Source: a virus. Taken from it: a DNA stretch of 28,186 nt. Made by a program: the position numbers and the translations under genes. Position 1 is the first letter of the stretch; the number at the start of each line of letters is the position of its first letter. Below, piece after piece: positions 15,323-23,605 of the stretch. The DNA is taken from positions 1 to 28,186 of the IMG/VR virus record IMGVR_UViG_3300005613_000331; one strand, written 5' to 3'. The notes below the pieces were generated by a model. The model worked only from the letters and a program-made list of their open reading frames with translations. It ran no database searches and was not told the DNA's origin.

Positions 15323-16761
15323 GCTGCGCTTTCCTGAGCGACTCCGAGGGAGACATCATCTCGGACGACTCCTCCCTGGAGCTCAATGAGTGTTCGAAGG
15401 GCCATCTCGAGAGCATCGGGTCCGTCGTCGTGTACTCCTCGGACTTCTTTCATGCTGAAAGTCTCACATTGATCAATCAGCAGACGATTTGAGGGAGTAT
15501 CGAGGAAGTGGAGCTTCTTCCTCGCGAAATAGGGACCGAGACGACTGATCCGAAGCTTCTTGTTCACTGTATTGTTAATCGTGTAGATCGGGAGAGGATG
15601 CAGGCCTCGGTCCTCAATCTGCCTCTCGAATTCTCCGACTAGCAACTCCTGGAATTGGTTGGTCTCAATCGCGAAAGCATGAAGGCTCTCCGCGTGTCGA
15701 AGAGCGAAGTCGATCCCCTCCGAGACGATCGCCTCCGTTGGTCGTCGACTGATACTCGAGTCGATGAAGATCTTCCCCTCCTTCAATCCAGCGAAGACAA
15801 TCGCGGAATAATCCCCCCGGCGCCCTTCCTTCCCTTTGGAGGGGTCGACTCCGATTGCTCCCATGTCGTAGCGTTCCGGGATCGTTGTCTCCCAGATATG
15901 CTCCTTGAAGTAGTCGTCTGGCCATTCAGAAGACCCATGTCTTCCGGGGGCCTGCTGATAGAGGGCTTCCCACCAGTAGCGATCCAGTGACATCTCCCGC
16001 TTGCGGAGCTCCTCGATTGGCCATCTCTCAGGCCAGAGGGCTTCTCCCTTCTTCCGTCCGAGCCAGTCGTCTTCCTCCGCAATCGCGGGCATCCGAAGAC
16101 GAAGGACAGGCTCTCCGTCCCCACTCTGCGAAGCTCTCCAGACACGTCCGGGGAGGTCGTCCTCATGCCATCGAGTCTGAATGAAGATCGTCAGTCCCCC
16201 AGGTTCGATTCGCGTGGATGCTGTCGACTGATACCAGTCCCAGTGACTGTCCCGGATCGTCGGGGAAAGAGCTTCTTCTGCATTCTTGAGGCTATCATCG
16301 ACGATCAGCAGGTCCAGACCTTTTCCGGTCAGAGGACCCCCGATCCCCGCGGTCAGCATCCCCCCGTCGAATCCCTCGAGCTCCCAATTGTCTGAGGCGG
16401 ATTGCGATCGACTCAGAGGGAGTCCCCATTCCCTCCCGAATTCAGTGAATCCTGAGCGGACTTTCCTCCCCCAGGATCTCGCGAAGCCAGCCTCATAGGA
16501 AACAACTCCGACCCTTCGATTCGGAAAGCGATTCAGGAAGTAGGAAGGGACCCACTTTGACAAGAATTCAGACTTCCCATGTCGAGGAGGGGCTTCGACG
16601 ATGACGATCCTAGGACCGCCCCCGTTAATCGCTCGGACGATCTGCCTGTCCAGTTGGACCAGATGATTCGCTGGCTTCCATCGATTCCGACTGTAGTGGG
16701 TCGCGAGAATCGCTGGGGTCAGCAGCCTTTCCGAGAGTTCTTTGGCGGATAAATTCGACAT
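15319..16761 (-). CDS. terL: Terminase large subunit
   Basis: A 480-residue packaging motor. ATPase: Walker A PPRHGKSE (58-65), Walker B LLIVDD (151-156) and a coupling-like TIFIQTRWHEDD (191-202). Nuclease: Asp306 in GVDPSKG, Glu366 in AIETNQF and Asp446/Asp449 in HDDGPDALEMAL. The start is placed at the ATG at 16761. An open frame continues upstream to 17229, but that stretch is the small subunit read in another frame. The gene therefore overlaps terS by 137 bases, much longer than the four-base overlaps elsewhere in the block. Confidence 0.93.
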   Translation of the reverse strand: MSNLSAKELSERLLTPAILATHYSRNRWKPANHLVQLDRQIVRAINGGGPRIVIVEAPPRHGKSEFLSKWVPSYFLNRFPNRRVGVVSYEAGFARSWGRKVRSGFTEFGREWGLPLSRSQSASDNWELEGFDGGMLTAGIGGPLTGKGLDLLIVDDSLKNAEEALSPTIRDSHWDWYQSTASTRIEPGGLTIFIQTRWHEDDLPGRVWRASQSGDGEPVLRLRMPAIAEEDDWLGRKKGEALWPERWPIEELRKREMSLDRYWWEALYQQAPGRHGSSEWPDDYFKEHIWETTIPERYDMGAIGVDPSKGKEGRRGDYSAIVFAGLKEGKIFIDSSISRRPTEAIVSEGIDFALRHAESLHAFAIETNQFQELLVGEFERQIEDRGLHPLPIYTINNTVNKKLRISRLGPYFARKKLHFLDTPSNRLLIDQCETFSMKEVRGVHDDGPDALEMALRTLIELQGGVVRDDVSLGVAQESAA

Positions 16762-17236
16762 AGTCTGGATCGGAGTGAATTTCTTCCATGATGACCTGAA
16801 GACTGGCCCCGCCAGAATGTTCGACTCGGAGATCTTGCTGCTCTTTGAATGCGTCTGGCCTCTGAAGCTTTGCATAGGCCAGAAGGAGGGAGTCTGAGAA
16901 TTCCCTCTCCTCGTATTGCTCCCCTGTCTCAGGGTCGAGGAGCGGGTCTCCCCGGTGGAATTTCTTCCGGACAACTCCCTCAATCCCCCGCTTCCGGATT
17001 GCTCTGAGGGTTCGCTCAAAAGCAGCCTCTTCGACTTCGTCGAATTTGGCCCGGTAGTTGTCGTCAGAATCATACCAAAGGCGATGCTGAGCCCGCAGAC
17101 GATTCCGATCGACCTCCATTGCTTCCGAGACTTCATCGAAAGTGGAGTGAGTCGGCCAAAGCTTGAGAAGAAGCTTGAGGTTCTGAGGAAGTGACTTCTT
17201 CCGCTTGATCTTCCTGGGATTGTCATCATTGCTCAT
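16625..17236 (-). CDS. terS: Terminase small subunit
   Basis: A 203-residue protein directly before the large terminase. The N-terminus is basic (RKIKRKKSLP), then a helix-turn-helix-like segment (HSTFDEVSEAMEVDRNRLRAQ, about 30-50) and a central helical region (AAFERTLRAIRKRGIEGVVRKK) of the kind that oligomerises in small terminases. FSDSLLLAYAKLQRPDAFK (about 113-131) matches the common small-terminase ending. The last 45 residues are Ser/Asp-rich and disordered, and coincide with the 137-base overlap with terL. It binds packaging sites and recruits the large subunit. Confidence 0.82.
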   Translation of the reverse strand: MSNDDNPRKIKRKKSLPQNLKLLLKLWPTHSTFDEVSEAMEVDRNRLRAQHRLWYDSDDNYRAKFDEVEEAAFERTLRAIRKRGIEGVVRKKFHRGDPLLDPETGEQYEEREFSDSLLLAYAKLQRPDAFKEQQDLRVEHSGGASLQVIMEEIHSDPDYVEFIRQRTLGKAADPSDSRDPLQSESMEASESSGPTGQADRPSD

Positions 17237-20200
17237 TTGACCCGATCCTGGGTGAAGCTCAGAGTCCCTGTTGCGAGAGTTTCGATCTCACTGTTCTCCG
17301 TGATCTGCAGGTCCCAGGAATACTCAATCCCCGGGATCCCTTCTTCCGAATAGTCCGCTGTCACTTTGACGTAGATCGTTGTCTCGTTCTCCTCAGCATC
17401 CCAGGTGGAATCTCCAGGAACGACAGTCCCCAGGATCTCCCCTCGGAGGTTATGGGATCCCGCTCCCCAGACAACGGTTGGGGCAGGATCCGCCTGAAGT
17501 CGGTTGTAGAGGACCTGCCCAACATCAGAGAGGACAATCGGAATCCTCCGGGATCCAGAGACGTAGGAGTCTCCCTGCCTCAGGGAGATCTCTCCATCGA
17601 CGATAATTGGGGGAGGGAGATGGACAGATCCTGGGCTCTGGATCAATGCTGTCGCTGTCGCGAGAGCAGTCGTGATCGCGTCGATTTTGGCCTCAATGTC
17701 CGTCTGATTGGCTGCGGTTGCATCTCCCCCAGAAGCATAGGAGGAGGACGCGAGTCGAGTCGATGTCGCGACATCGATCCGAGCAAGCTCCGTCGCGAGA
17801 TTGGTCCGGACCGCAGCTCCGATCGCGGTGAGCTCTGCTGCTGGGAGGTCGAGGCTCGTATTGATCGCAGAGACAATCGCCCCAATCACTGCGTTCCCGT
17901 CTCCCTCATTGAGGAGAGCGGTCTCGATTGCTGTTGCGATCGAGGATCTTTCACTGACAGACAAAGCGAATCCCGTCTTGTCTGTCAGTGTCCTGGCAGC
18001 ATAGCTCCAGATATCTGCCGCGGTTGGATCGTTGAGAGTTGCGACTGAAGCGTCAACCTCGGTCCGGACTTCCCCTGTTGTGACGGTCGACCTCGAGGAG
18101 ATCGCAGCGTCAATCCGTCCGAGCTCTGTTGTGAGATTGGTCCGGACCGCAGCAGCGATCGCGGTGAGCTCTGCTGCCGGGAGGTCGAGGCTCGTATTGA
18201 TCGCGGAGACAATCGCCCCAATCACTGCAGATCCATCAGCCTCATTGAGGAGAGCAGTCTCAACAGCAGTCGCAATCGCAGACCGTTCCCCGGAAGTCAG
18301 GGCGAATCCAGTCTTGTCCGTGATTGTCCGAGTCGCAGCAGCCCAGACGGCAGTCGCGATCGCGGAAGTCGTCGGGATGGAGAGGCCAGAGATCTGATCG
18401 GGGATCGTCGTCCCAGTATCGACCAGGATGTCGTCGACAATGGAATCAACAGCCTCGACCTTTCCTCGAAGCTCATCGACTTCCTGAGCGATCGATCCAG
18501 AGGCGGGAGCTCCCGCAGAGGGAGCGAGCTTGAGAGCGTCTGCGACCTGCTGAGGGCTGAGATCATTCTGAGCCCCAATCGCTGCGATGATTGTATCCTG
18601 TTTCGCTTCTGTCGCGTCTCCCCCGCCCCCTCCTCCAGATCCTGTCCAGGCTGCATCTCCTCGAGCCCGCAAAGCTTCGAGGGATTCCTGAGCAGGATCG
18701 AAAGTCCCTCCAATATCCGAAGGAGTTGAGGAATCAGACCGGAAGACAGAGCGGAAGAATCCGAGGATCGAATTGACTCCCGAGCCAGTGAAGGCCCCGA
18801 TCCGGTTGAGTATCGTTGTCTGATTCGCTGCCGTTGCGTAGCTTGCTGTCGCCAGAGTCCTGGCCTCCATCTCCGCATTCGTTGGGGGATCGTAAGCTGT
18901 CAAAGCGGCAGAGGCTTGAGTGAGAACATCTGAAGTTGATAAGCTGGAACGGGTCGAGATCGCAGCGTCAATCCGTCCGAGCTCTGTTGCGAGATTGGTC
19001 CGGACCGCGGAAGCGATCGCTGCGAGTTCAATCGCGTTGACGTCGAGATCTGAATTGATCGCCTGAACGATCGCGTCGACCACTTGTTGACCGTCCCCTT
19101 CATTGATGATCGCGGCCTCGACTGCAGTCGCGATCGCGGAAGCGCTCGGGACATTCCCAGTGATCGCAGAAGTGATCTGAGCGATTGATGGAATTGTCAG
19201 AGCTGCGATGAGCCCCGGAACGTCGTCCGTCTGGAGCTCATTGGTATCGGCCAGAATCGAGTCGACATTGGCGTCGACGACGTCGACCTTCGAGATGATC
19301 GAATCGATGAGATTGTCCGTCCGGCCTCCATTGGTGATGGTCTGCTGGAGCTCGTCAGTATCCACCAGAATCGAGTCGACATTGGCGTCGATGACGTCGA
19401 CCTTCGCGATCGCAGAAGTCAGGGAAGCCTGAGTCGCCAGAGTGGCCAGAGTGGTCGGGACGTCGTCCGTCTGGAGCTCGTTTGTATCCGCCTCGATCAC
19501 GTCGAGATGGAGGTCGATTGATCCCGAAGCTGGAGATCCAGCAGAAGGAGCGAGCTTCATCGCGTCTCTGACCTGTTGAGCAGTGAGAGCAGTCCCTCCC
19601 GGAGTCCAGGCTGCATCTCCTCGAGCCCGCAAAGCTTCGAGGGATTCCTGAGCAGGATCGAAAGTCCCTCCAATATCCGAAGGAGTTGAGGCATCAGACC
19701 GGAGAACAGCTCGGAAGAATCCGAGGATCGAATTCACTCCAGATCCGGTGAAAGCTCCAATTCGGTTCAGGATCGTTGTCTGATTCGCAGAAGTCGCATA
19801 GCTCGCTGTCGCCAGAGTCCTGGCCTCCATCTCCGCATTCGTTGGGGGATCGTAAGCTGTCAAAGCAGCAGAGGCCTGAGTCAGGACTTCTGCAGTCGTG
19901 ACAGTCGACCTCGAGGAGATCGCAGCGTCAATCCGTCCGAGCTCTGTTGTGAGATTGGTCCGGACTTCCGCAGCGATTGCTTCTTTGTTCGCTGTTGAGA
20001 CTGCGAGGTCTGCGGAGAGAGTCCGGGTCCCATTGCCCCAGACATTCGAGGGAGTATCAGCCTCGATCGTCGCCAGATGCTCGTCGATGGAATCAGTCGC
20101 AGCAGCCCCCGCAGAGGGAGCGAGCTTCATCGCGTCCCGGACCTGCTGAGGAGTCAGACCTCCTCCCCCCGCCGATATGATGTCATCGAGATGATCATCG

Positions 20201-21342
20201 ACAGAGCTTGCGTCCGGAGATCCCGCAGATGGTGCGAGCTTCATCGCGTCCCGGACCTGTTGCTGGGTTAGATCATTGAGCGCGTCGATCTGCACGGGGA
20301 GGGAAGTCCCCGTATCAACCAAGATACTGTCGACAATCCCACCAATCACGTTGACTGATGCCTGAGAGGCTTTGAGGTCAAGGGAAGTCTGAGTCGCCAG
20401 AGTTGCCAGGGTTGCGGGGATCGTTGTCCCGGTGTCTTCCAGGATGGAATCAACTGAGGCCTGAGTCGCCAGAGCAGTGAGCCCGGCCCCGGCTGCTCCA
20501 ATCTCTGCAGTATCGGTCAGGATGTCGGTGACATTGGATCCAATGACATCGACTGAGGCCTGAGTCGCCAGAGCAGTGAGCCCGGCCCCTGCTGCTCCAA
20601 TCTCTGCAGTATCAACCAGGATCGAGTCGACATTGGCGTCGATGACATTGACTGAGGCCTGAGTCGCCAGAGCAGTGAGCCCAGCCCCAGCTGCTCCAAT
20701 CTCTGCAGTATCAACCAGGATCGAGTCGACATTGGCGTCGATCACGTCGACTGAGGCCTGAGTCGCCAGAGCAGTGAGCCCAGCCCCTGCTGCTCCAATC
20801 TCTGCAGTATCAACCAGGATCGAGTCGACATTGGCGTCGATCACGTCGACAGAGGCCTGAGTCGCCAGAGCAGTGAGCCCGGCCCCTGCTGCCCCAATCT
20901 CTGCGGTATCAACCAGGATTGAGTCGACATTGGCGTCGATCACGTCGACTGAGGCCTGAGTCGCCAGAGCAGTGAGCCCAGCCCCTGCTGCTCCAATCTC
21001 TGCAGTATCAACCAGGATCGAATCAACATTGGCGTCGATCACGTCGACAGAGGCCTGAGTTGAGAGGCTGGCAATTGTCCCTGGATAGACATTCAGAGTC
21101 TGAGTAATTGCTCCGGTGAGTTTCATCGAGAAAACGACGTGATCCGCGTTGGTCTCTGCTTGGGTGGGAGCGTAGGTCCATTGCCCGTTCCCCTCATGCG
21201 TAGCAGTCCCAGCCCCCGTCGCTTGAGTCCCACCATCCTTCGTAATGTAGACGGTCGGTGTACCGGTCGTAATCCCGGTCTCCCCATCCGAAGAATCCAA
21301 CATGAAGAAGCCGACAATTTGACCTGAGACATTTTTTCTCAT
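17233..21342 (-). CDS. Long repeat-rich tail fibre-like protein
   Basis: A 1369-residue protein; the start at 21342 overlaps the preceding stop as ATGA. Residues 1-90 form a small beta domain (VSGQIVGFFMLDSSDGETG...THEGNGQWTYAPTQAETNAD) seen in many environmental phage fibre-like proteins. Then come 33-residue repeats with core QASVDVIDANVDSILVDT (at least six), followed by longer helical repeats with QQVRDAMKLAPSAG, LEALRARGDAAW and RTNLATELGRIDAAISSR. These heptad-like repeats suggest a long trimeric coiled-coil shaft. The C-terminal about 120 residues form a beta domain ending TLATGTLSFTQD. The likely role is a host-contact fibre or stalk. It is unusually placed upstream of the terminase rather than after the tail tip. 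Confidence 0.75.
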   Translation of the reverse strand: MRKNVSGQIVGFFMLDSSDGETGITTGTPTVYITKDGGTQATGAGTATHEGNGQWTYAPTQAETNADHVVFSMKLTGAITQTLNVYPGTIASLSTQASVDVIDANVDSILVDTAEIGAAGAGLTALATQASVDVIDANVDSILVDTAEIGAAGAGLTALATQASVDVIDANVDSILVDTAEIGAAGAGLTALATQASVDVIDANVDSILVDTAEIGAAGAGLTALATQASVNVIDANVDSILVDTAEIGAAGAGLTALATQASVDVIGSNVTDILTDTAEIGAAGAGLTALATQASVDSILEDTGTTIPATLATLATQTSLDLKASQASVNVIGGIVDSILVDTGTSLPVQIDALNDLTQQQVRDAMKLAPSAGSPDASSVDDHLDDIISAGGGGLTPQQVRDAMKLAPSAGAAATDSIDEHLATIEADTPSNVWGNGTRTLSADLAVSTANKEAIAAEVRTNLTTELGRIDAAISSRSTVTTAEVLTQASAALTAYDPPTNAEMEARTLATASYATSANQTTILNRIGAFTGSGVNSILGFFRAVLRSDASTPSDIGGTFDPAQESLEALRARGDAAWTPGGTALTAQQVRDAMKLAPSAGSPASGSIDLHLDVIEADTNELQTDDVPTTLATLATQASLTSAIAKVDVIDANVDSILVDTDELQQTITNGGRTDNLIDSIISKVDVVDANVDSILADTNELQTDDVPGLIAALTIPSIAQITSAITGNVPSASAIATAVEAAIINEGDGQQVVDAIVQAINSDLDVNAIELAAIASAVRTNLATELGRIDAAISTRSSLSTSDVLTQASAALTAYDPPTNAEMEARTLATASYATAANQTTILNRIGAFTGSGVNSILGFFRSVFRSDSSTPSDIGGTFDPAQESLEALRARGDAAWTGSGGGGGGDATEAKQDTIIAAIGAQNDLSPQQVADALKLAPSAGAPASGSIAQEVDELRGKVEAVDSIVDDILVDTGTTIPDQISGLSIPTTSAIATAVWAAATRTITDKTGFALTSGERSAIATAVETALLNEADGSAVIGAIVSAINTSLDLPAAELTAIAAAVRTNLTTELGRIDAAISSRSTVTTGEVRTEVDASVATLNDPTAADIWSYAARTLTDKTGFALSVSERSSIATAIETALLNEGDGNAVIGAIVSAINTSLDLPAAELTAIGAAVRTNLATELARIDVATSTRLASSSYASGGDATAANQTDIEAKIDAITTALATATALIQSPGSVHLPPPIIVDGEISLRQGDSYVSGSRRIPIVLSDVGQVLYNRLQADPAPTVVWGAGSHNLRGEILGTVVPGDSTWDAEENETTIYVKVTADYSEEGIPGIEYSWDLQITENSEIETLATGTLSFTQDRVK
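18644..19979. repeat. Pair of long internal direct repeats in the fibre gene
   Basis: The segment near 18644-19019 recurs near 19604-19979 at an offset of 960 bases. The part at 18644-18730 is essentially identical to 19604-19690, including the LEALRARGDAAW coding stretch, while later parts have scattered changes. A further duplication with offset 336 links about 17821-17990 with about 18157-18330. The pattern indicates growth of the shaft by unequal recombination. Confidence 0.8.
20456..21049. repeat. 99-bp tandem repeats, six units
   Basis: Units start at 20456, 20555, 20654, 20753, 20852 and 20951, with a diverged seventh start at 21050 (GAGGCCTGAG). Each unit is 99 bases, so 33 codons, and most are close to identical. 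Each unit keeps the frame of the fibre gene and encodes one copy of the QASVDVIDANVDSILVDT-type repeat. Slippage could change the shaft length in steps of 33 residues. Confidence 0.92.
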
Positions 21343-21908
21343 TGTACCATTCCTGGGATATAAATTCCGTTCGCGTTCGCTGCCCAGGCGGGATTGAATC
21401 CTCCCCCAGCAAGAGTCCCATCGATTGTGAGGCGCATCCAATCAATGTCGAAGTCAGCTTGAGCCCCATTGATCGACCCAACCGCTATGTTGAATTCGAA
21501 CGTACTGGAAGTTGTCGCGGCGCCGAATGAACCTGCCCAACTGGCTTGATAGGATGTAAACGACGATGCGGATACAGTCACAGTGTCAACAGCCGTCCAA
21601 GCCCCTCCATCGATCCGTACCTTGAAGTCAACATCTAGGGGGTCGGTGTCGATTCTCGCCTTCATGTCGAGCTGGAGAGACGTGATGTCGCTGTAATTCG
21701 AGACAGGAGAGGTGCAACCAAAGGTCCGATTCGTATTGTCGTCTGTAGCCCGCCAGACAATGTCCGTGAGGTCGCCTTCGGTCACAATGTTGGCGTAGCT
21801 TGGTCCGCTGTTTGGTGTGAGGACTTCACTCATGGTGAAAGGTTCCGGAGATGGAGAGCATCCAAGGAAAGAAAGCAGCAGAAGAAAGGAACAAGTCTTA
21901 TTGAACAT
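21339..21908 (-). CDS. Beta-sandwich protein with lipoprotein-like N-terminus
   Basis: A 189-residue protein. Residues 1-16 form a hydrophobic signal (SFLLLLSFLGC) with a lipobox-like LSFLGC, predicting acylation at Cys17. The rest is a beta-sandwich-like domain (SYANIVTEGDLTDIVWRATD; SLQLDMKARIDTDP; TFEFNIAVGSINGAQADFDI) resembling carbohydrate-binding or fibre-associated folds. An internal ATG at residue 26 (MSEVLTPNSG) could give a cytoplasmic form without the signal. Its stop overlaps the fibre start. A lipoprotein next to a fibre is unusual: it may be a surface receptor mask made during infection or lysogeny, or the internal start may be the true one. Confidence 0.6.
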   Translation of the reverse strand: MFNKTCSFLLLLSFLGCSPSPEPFTMSEVLTPNSGPSYANIVTEGDLTDIVWRATDDNTNRTFGCTSPVSNYSDITSLQLDMKARIDTDPLDVDFKVRIDGGAWTAVDTVTVSASSFTSYQASWAGSFGAATTSSTFEFNIAVGSINGAQADFDIDWMRLTIDGTLAGGGFNPAWAANANGIYIPGMVQ

Positions 21909-22161
21909 CGAGCGTCCCCATCATGCTCTCAGGTCTCAGATCCTTTGAGTGATCCTCCAGATTCCACTCTTGCCCAATACAGTGAGGGCATCGGTAGAAG
22001 TAGAGACCTCCGGGCTCCTGGATCATTCCGAATTGATGGCAATGGTTGCAGGCCGGAAGAATGGGCTCTCCAGAATCCTGGAAGACGGAGGACAGGAAGA
22101 GCAGAAGGAGCAGCCCAAGAAGGGAATAGGCAACATATCCGATGGGTTCCGGGATCTTCAT
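21898..22161 (-). CDS. Small membrane protein with zinc-ribbon-like Cys pairs
   Basis: An 87-residue protein with one N-terminal membrane segment (VAYSLLGLLLLLFLSSVF, about 9-26) and a following pair of CxxC knuckles, CNHC and CPHC (about residues 38-41 and 57-60), separated by about 16 residues. This suggests a membrane-anchored zinc ribbon. It overlaps both neighbours (ATGA at 22158-22161; eleven bases with the next gene). No family was recognised. Confidence 0.6.
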   Translation of the reverse strand: MKIPEPIGYVAYSLLGLLLLLFLSSVFQDSGEPILPACNHCHQFGMIQEPGGLYFYRCPHCIGQEWNLEDHSKDLRPESMMGTLDVQ

Positions 22162-22544
22162 TCTCCTTCTCCCTCATCAAATAACAGATTGACCAGGAGA
22201 CGACTCAGGAAGGGGAGGACGATCCATCGAATGATGAACCATCCGAGGACCCCTCGAGGGACCAGCTCCGCCTCGGACAAAAGTCCGATCGCTTCTCGAC
22301 TTTCATCTCGGACGATCTGCTTCTGAGATCTCCAGAGGTCAGATCCATAGGCCAGAGCGGTCCGGTCCTTTGCGTCCTCGATCCATCCCTGCGCGTGAAG
22401 ATATGCAGCCCACTGTCCCGCCTCCTCCGAGTAGGAATCTGGGATCCGGGAATCCCAGATCGCAGCGTCGACCTGCATCGCTAAAGGAGCATTCTCCTTG
22501 AGGATCTGGCCTGCAGTTTCTGCTGAGAATTCGGAGGGGTTCAA
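22158..22544 (-). CDS. Small protein with a C-terminal membrane segment
   Basis: A 128-residue protein with ATGA overlaps at both ends. Residues about 1-90 are helical and soluble (NPSEFSAETAGQILKENAPL; GQWAAYLHAQGWIEDAKDR). Residues about 98-121 are a hydrophobic membrane segment (GVLGWFIIRWIVLPFLSRLL) followed by an acidic tail. A C-tail-anchored layout is seen in some phage lysis or exclusion proteins, but no family was recognised. Confidence 0.6.
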   Translation of the reverse strand: MNPSEFSAETAGQILKENAPLAMQVDAAIWDSRIPDSYSEEAGQWAAYLHAQGWIEDAKDRTALAYGSDLWRSQKQIVRDESREAIGLLSEAELVPRGVLGWFIIRWIVLPFLSRLLVNLLFDEGEGE

Positions 22545-22855
22545 AATTTGATCTCGAGGCTTGTCAATCGGAGGTCGATGAGAATCCGGTCTCGATACAC
22601 TCGGGCTCGAAAGAGGTCTGGGTCAAGGGGTCCGTAGATGTCTGCTTCAATCGGTGGGGACCACTCGAGAAAGAAGTGATCGTCTTCTCGCCGTCCCTCA
22701 AAATGAATTCCCTCTGGGAGTCCAACATCTGCCGGACCGATCGAGGTCTGATCTCCATTGAGGAGACCTGAGACTTTCTCAAGAGTCTTCCCCCATTCGG
22801 GATCGAGTTGGATCGATTTCAGGATCACCTGGAATACCGACGGACGGTCGGACAT
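22541..22855 (-). CDS. Hypothetical small soluble protein
   Basis: A 104-residue protein. I chose the ATG at 22855 because GGGGGA lies just upstream; an earlier TTG at 22870 lies inside that site. It overlaps the end of the secreted protein gene by 31 bases in another frame and the next gene as ATGA. It has a mixed alpha/beta pattern (VFQVILKSIQLDPEW; FEGRREDDHFFLEW; YRDRILIDLRLTSLEI). No recognised domain, signal or membrane segment. Confidence 0.6.
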   Translation of the reverse strand: MSDRPSVFQVILKSIQLDPEWGKTLEKVSGLLNGDQTSIGPADVGLPEGIHFEGRREDDHFFLEWSPPIEADIYGPLDPDLFRARVYRDRILIDLRLTSLEIKF

Positions 22856-23592
22856 CGTCCCCCAGGACAATTGCTCTGATACTGAATCTGTGGAGTCGAA
22901 TATCGAACGACAGGCGGAGACGACCTCGAGACGACTCGCGGAGACTTGGGACGATTGATCATCGACCTTGATGCGTACTGCCGTTGAGATTCTTCCTCAG
23001 TGTGCAAAGCCCCGTGGATCTTCCGCAGCTCTGACCAAGTGAAAGACGAAAGTCCCTCTTCGCCCATGCCGTGCTGGACGAGATGACCGATGAGCAAAGC
23101 CTTTGAGGACTGGCCTCGACTGTTCTTGTAGTACCACGGTTGCCCGCGGTACCTGGACAGAATCGCTCGACCTGCGATGGAGCTCTCTGGGATGTTTCCC
23201 ATTGGCTCCTCCACTGCGAGATTGTCTCTCTCGTCAACGATGTTCGCTCCGGGGGCAGGCTCTTCAGGAGGTTCAATGATCAAGGGCTCTGGAGACTCCT
23301 CAATCGCAGCCAGAATTCTTCCCAGAGTGTCTGAATGATCTGCGAGAGTGGACTGGATATCAAAGACAACCTCCTGGACCTCTCCGGAATTGCTCTCCGC
23401 AGCCTGAGCAGTCTCGAGAAGCTCCGTCAATGTCGCATCGAAGTCAGACCGGACTTGATCCATCGAGGGGAGGGCTCTTGGATTTGGTTGGGCTTGCACC
23501 GTCTCTGGTAAGTGGGACTGAATCGCAAGAGTGAAACCTGCGATTGTGAGCAGCAGAAGAGCGAGCCCCTGCAGTCGTTGTGAAATCTTCAT
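22825..23592 (-). CDS. Secreted protein with coiled coil and C-terminal CPGGRCP motif
   Basis: A 255-residue protein with an N-terminal signal or anchor (LQGLALLLLTIAGFTLAI, about 8-25). Residues about 40-110 are a helical coiled-coil-like region (DFDATLTELLETAQAAESN; SDTLGRILAAIEESPEP), followed by a Pro/Glu-rich linker. Residues about 140-200 form a small domain (ILSRYRGQPWYYKNSRG; LLIGHLVQHGMG) and the end is a basic tail with NCPGGRCPTVRR. Such CPGG-x-CP tails occur in planctomycete secreted proteins, which hints at the host. GGAG lies 8 bases upstream of the start. The role is unknown; a periplasmic, spanin-like or envelope function is possible. Confidence 0.62.
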   Translation of the reverse strand: MKISQRLQGLALLLLTIAGFTLAIQSHLPETVQAQPNPRALPSMDQVRSDFDATLTELLETAQAAESNSGEVQEVVFDIQSTLADHSDTLGRILAAIEESPEPLIIEPPEEPAPGANIVDERDNLAVEEPMGNIPESSIAGRAILSRYRGQPWYYKNSRGQSSKALLIGHLVQHGMGEEGLSSFTWSELRKIHGALHTEEESQRQYASRSMINRPKSPRVVSRSSPPVVRYSTPQIQYQSNCPGGRCPTVRRYSR

Positions 23593-23605
23593 CTAGCTTT
23601 CTCCA

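Noticed and set aside
16762-17229. Upstream extension of the large terminase frame
   Set aside because: The region encodes the small terminase in another frame, and the extension is Ser/Arg-rich shadow sequence without terminase motifs.
20456-21049. CRISPR-like array
   Set aside because: The 99-bp units are contiguous, in frame and near identical over their full length, with no variable spacers; no cas genes are visible. They are protein repeats.
17233-21342. Diversity-generating retroelement acting on the fibre
   Set aside because: No reverse transcriptase or template/variable repeat pair with adenine-specific changes was seen; the differences between repeats are ordinary substitutions.
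21343-21441. N-terminal extension of the fibre gene
   Set aside because: It overlaps the preceding gene, while the ATG at 21342 has the ATGA coupling seen across the block.
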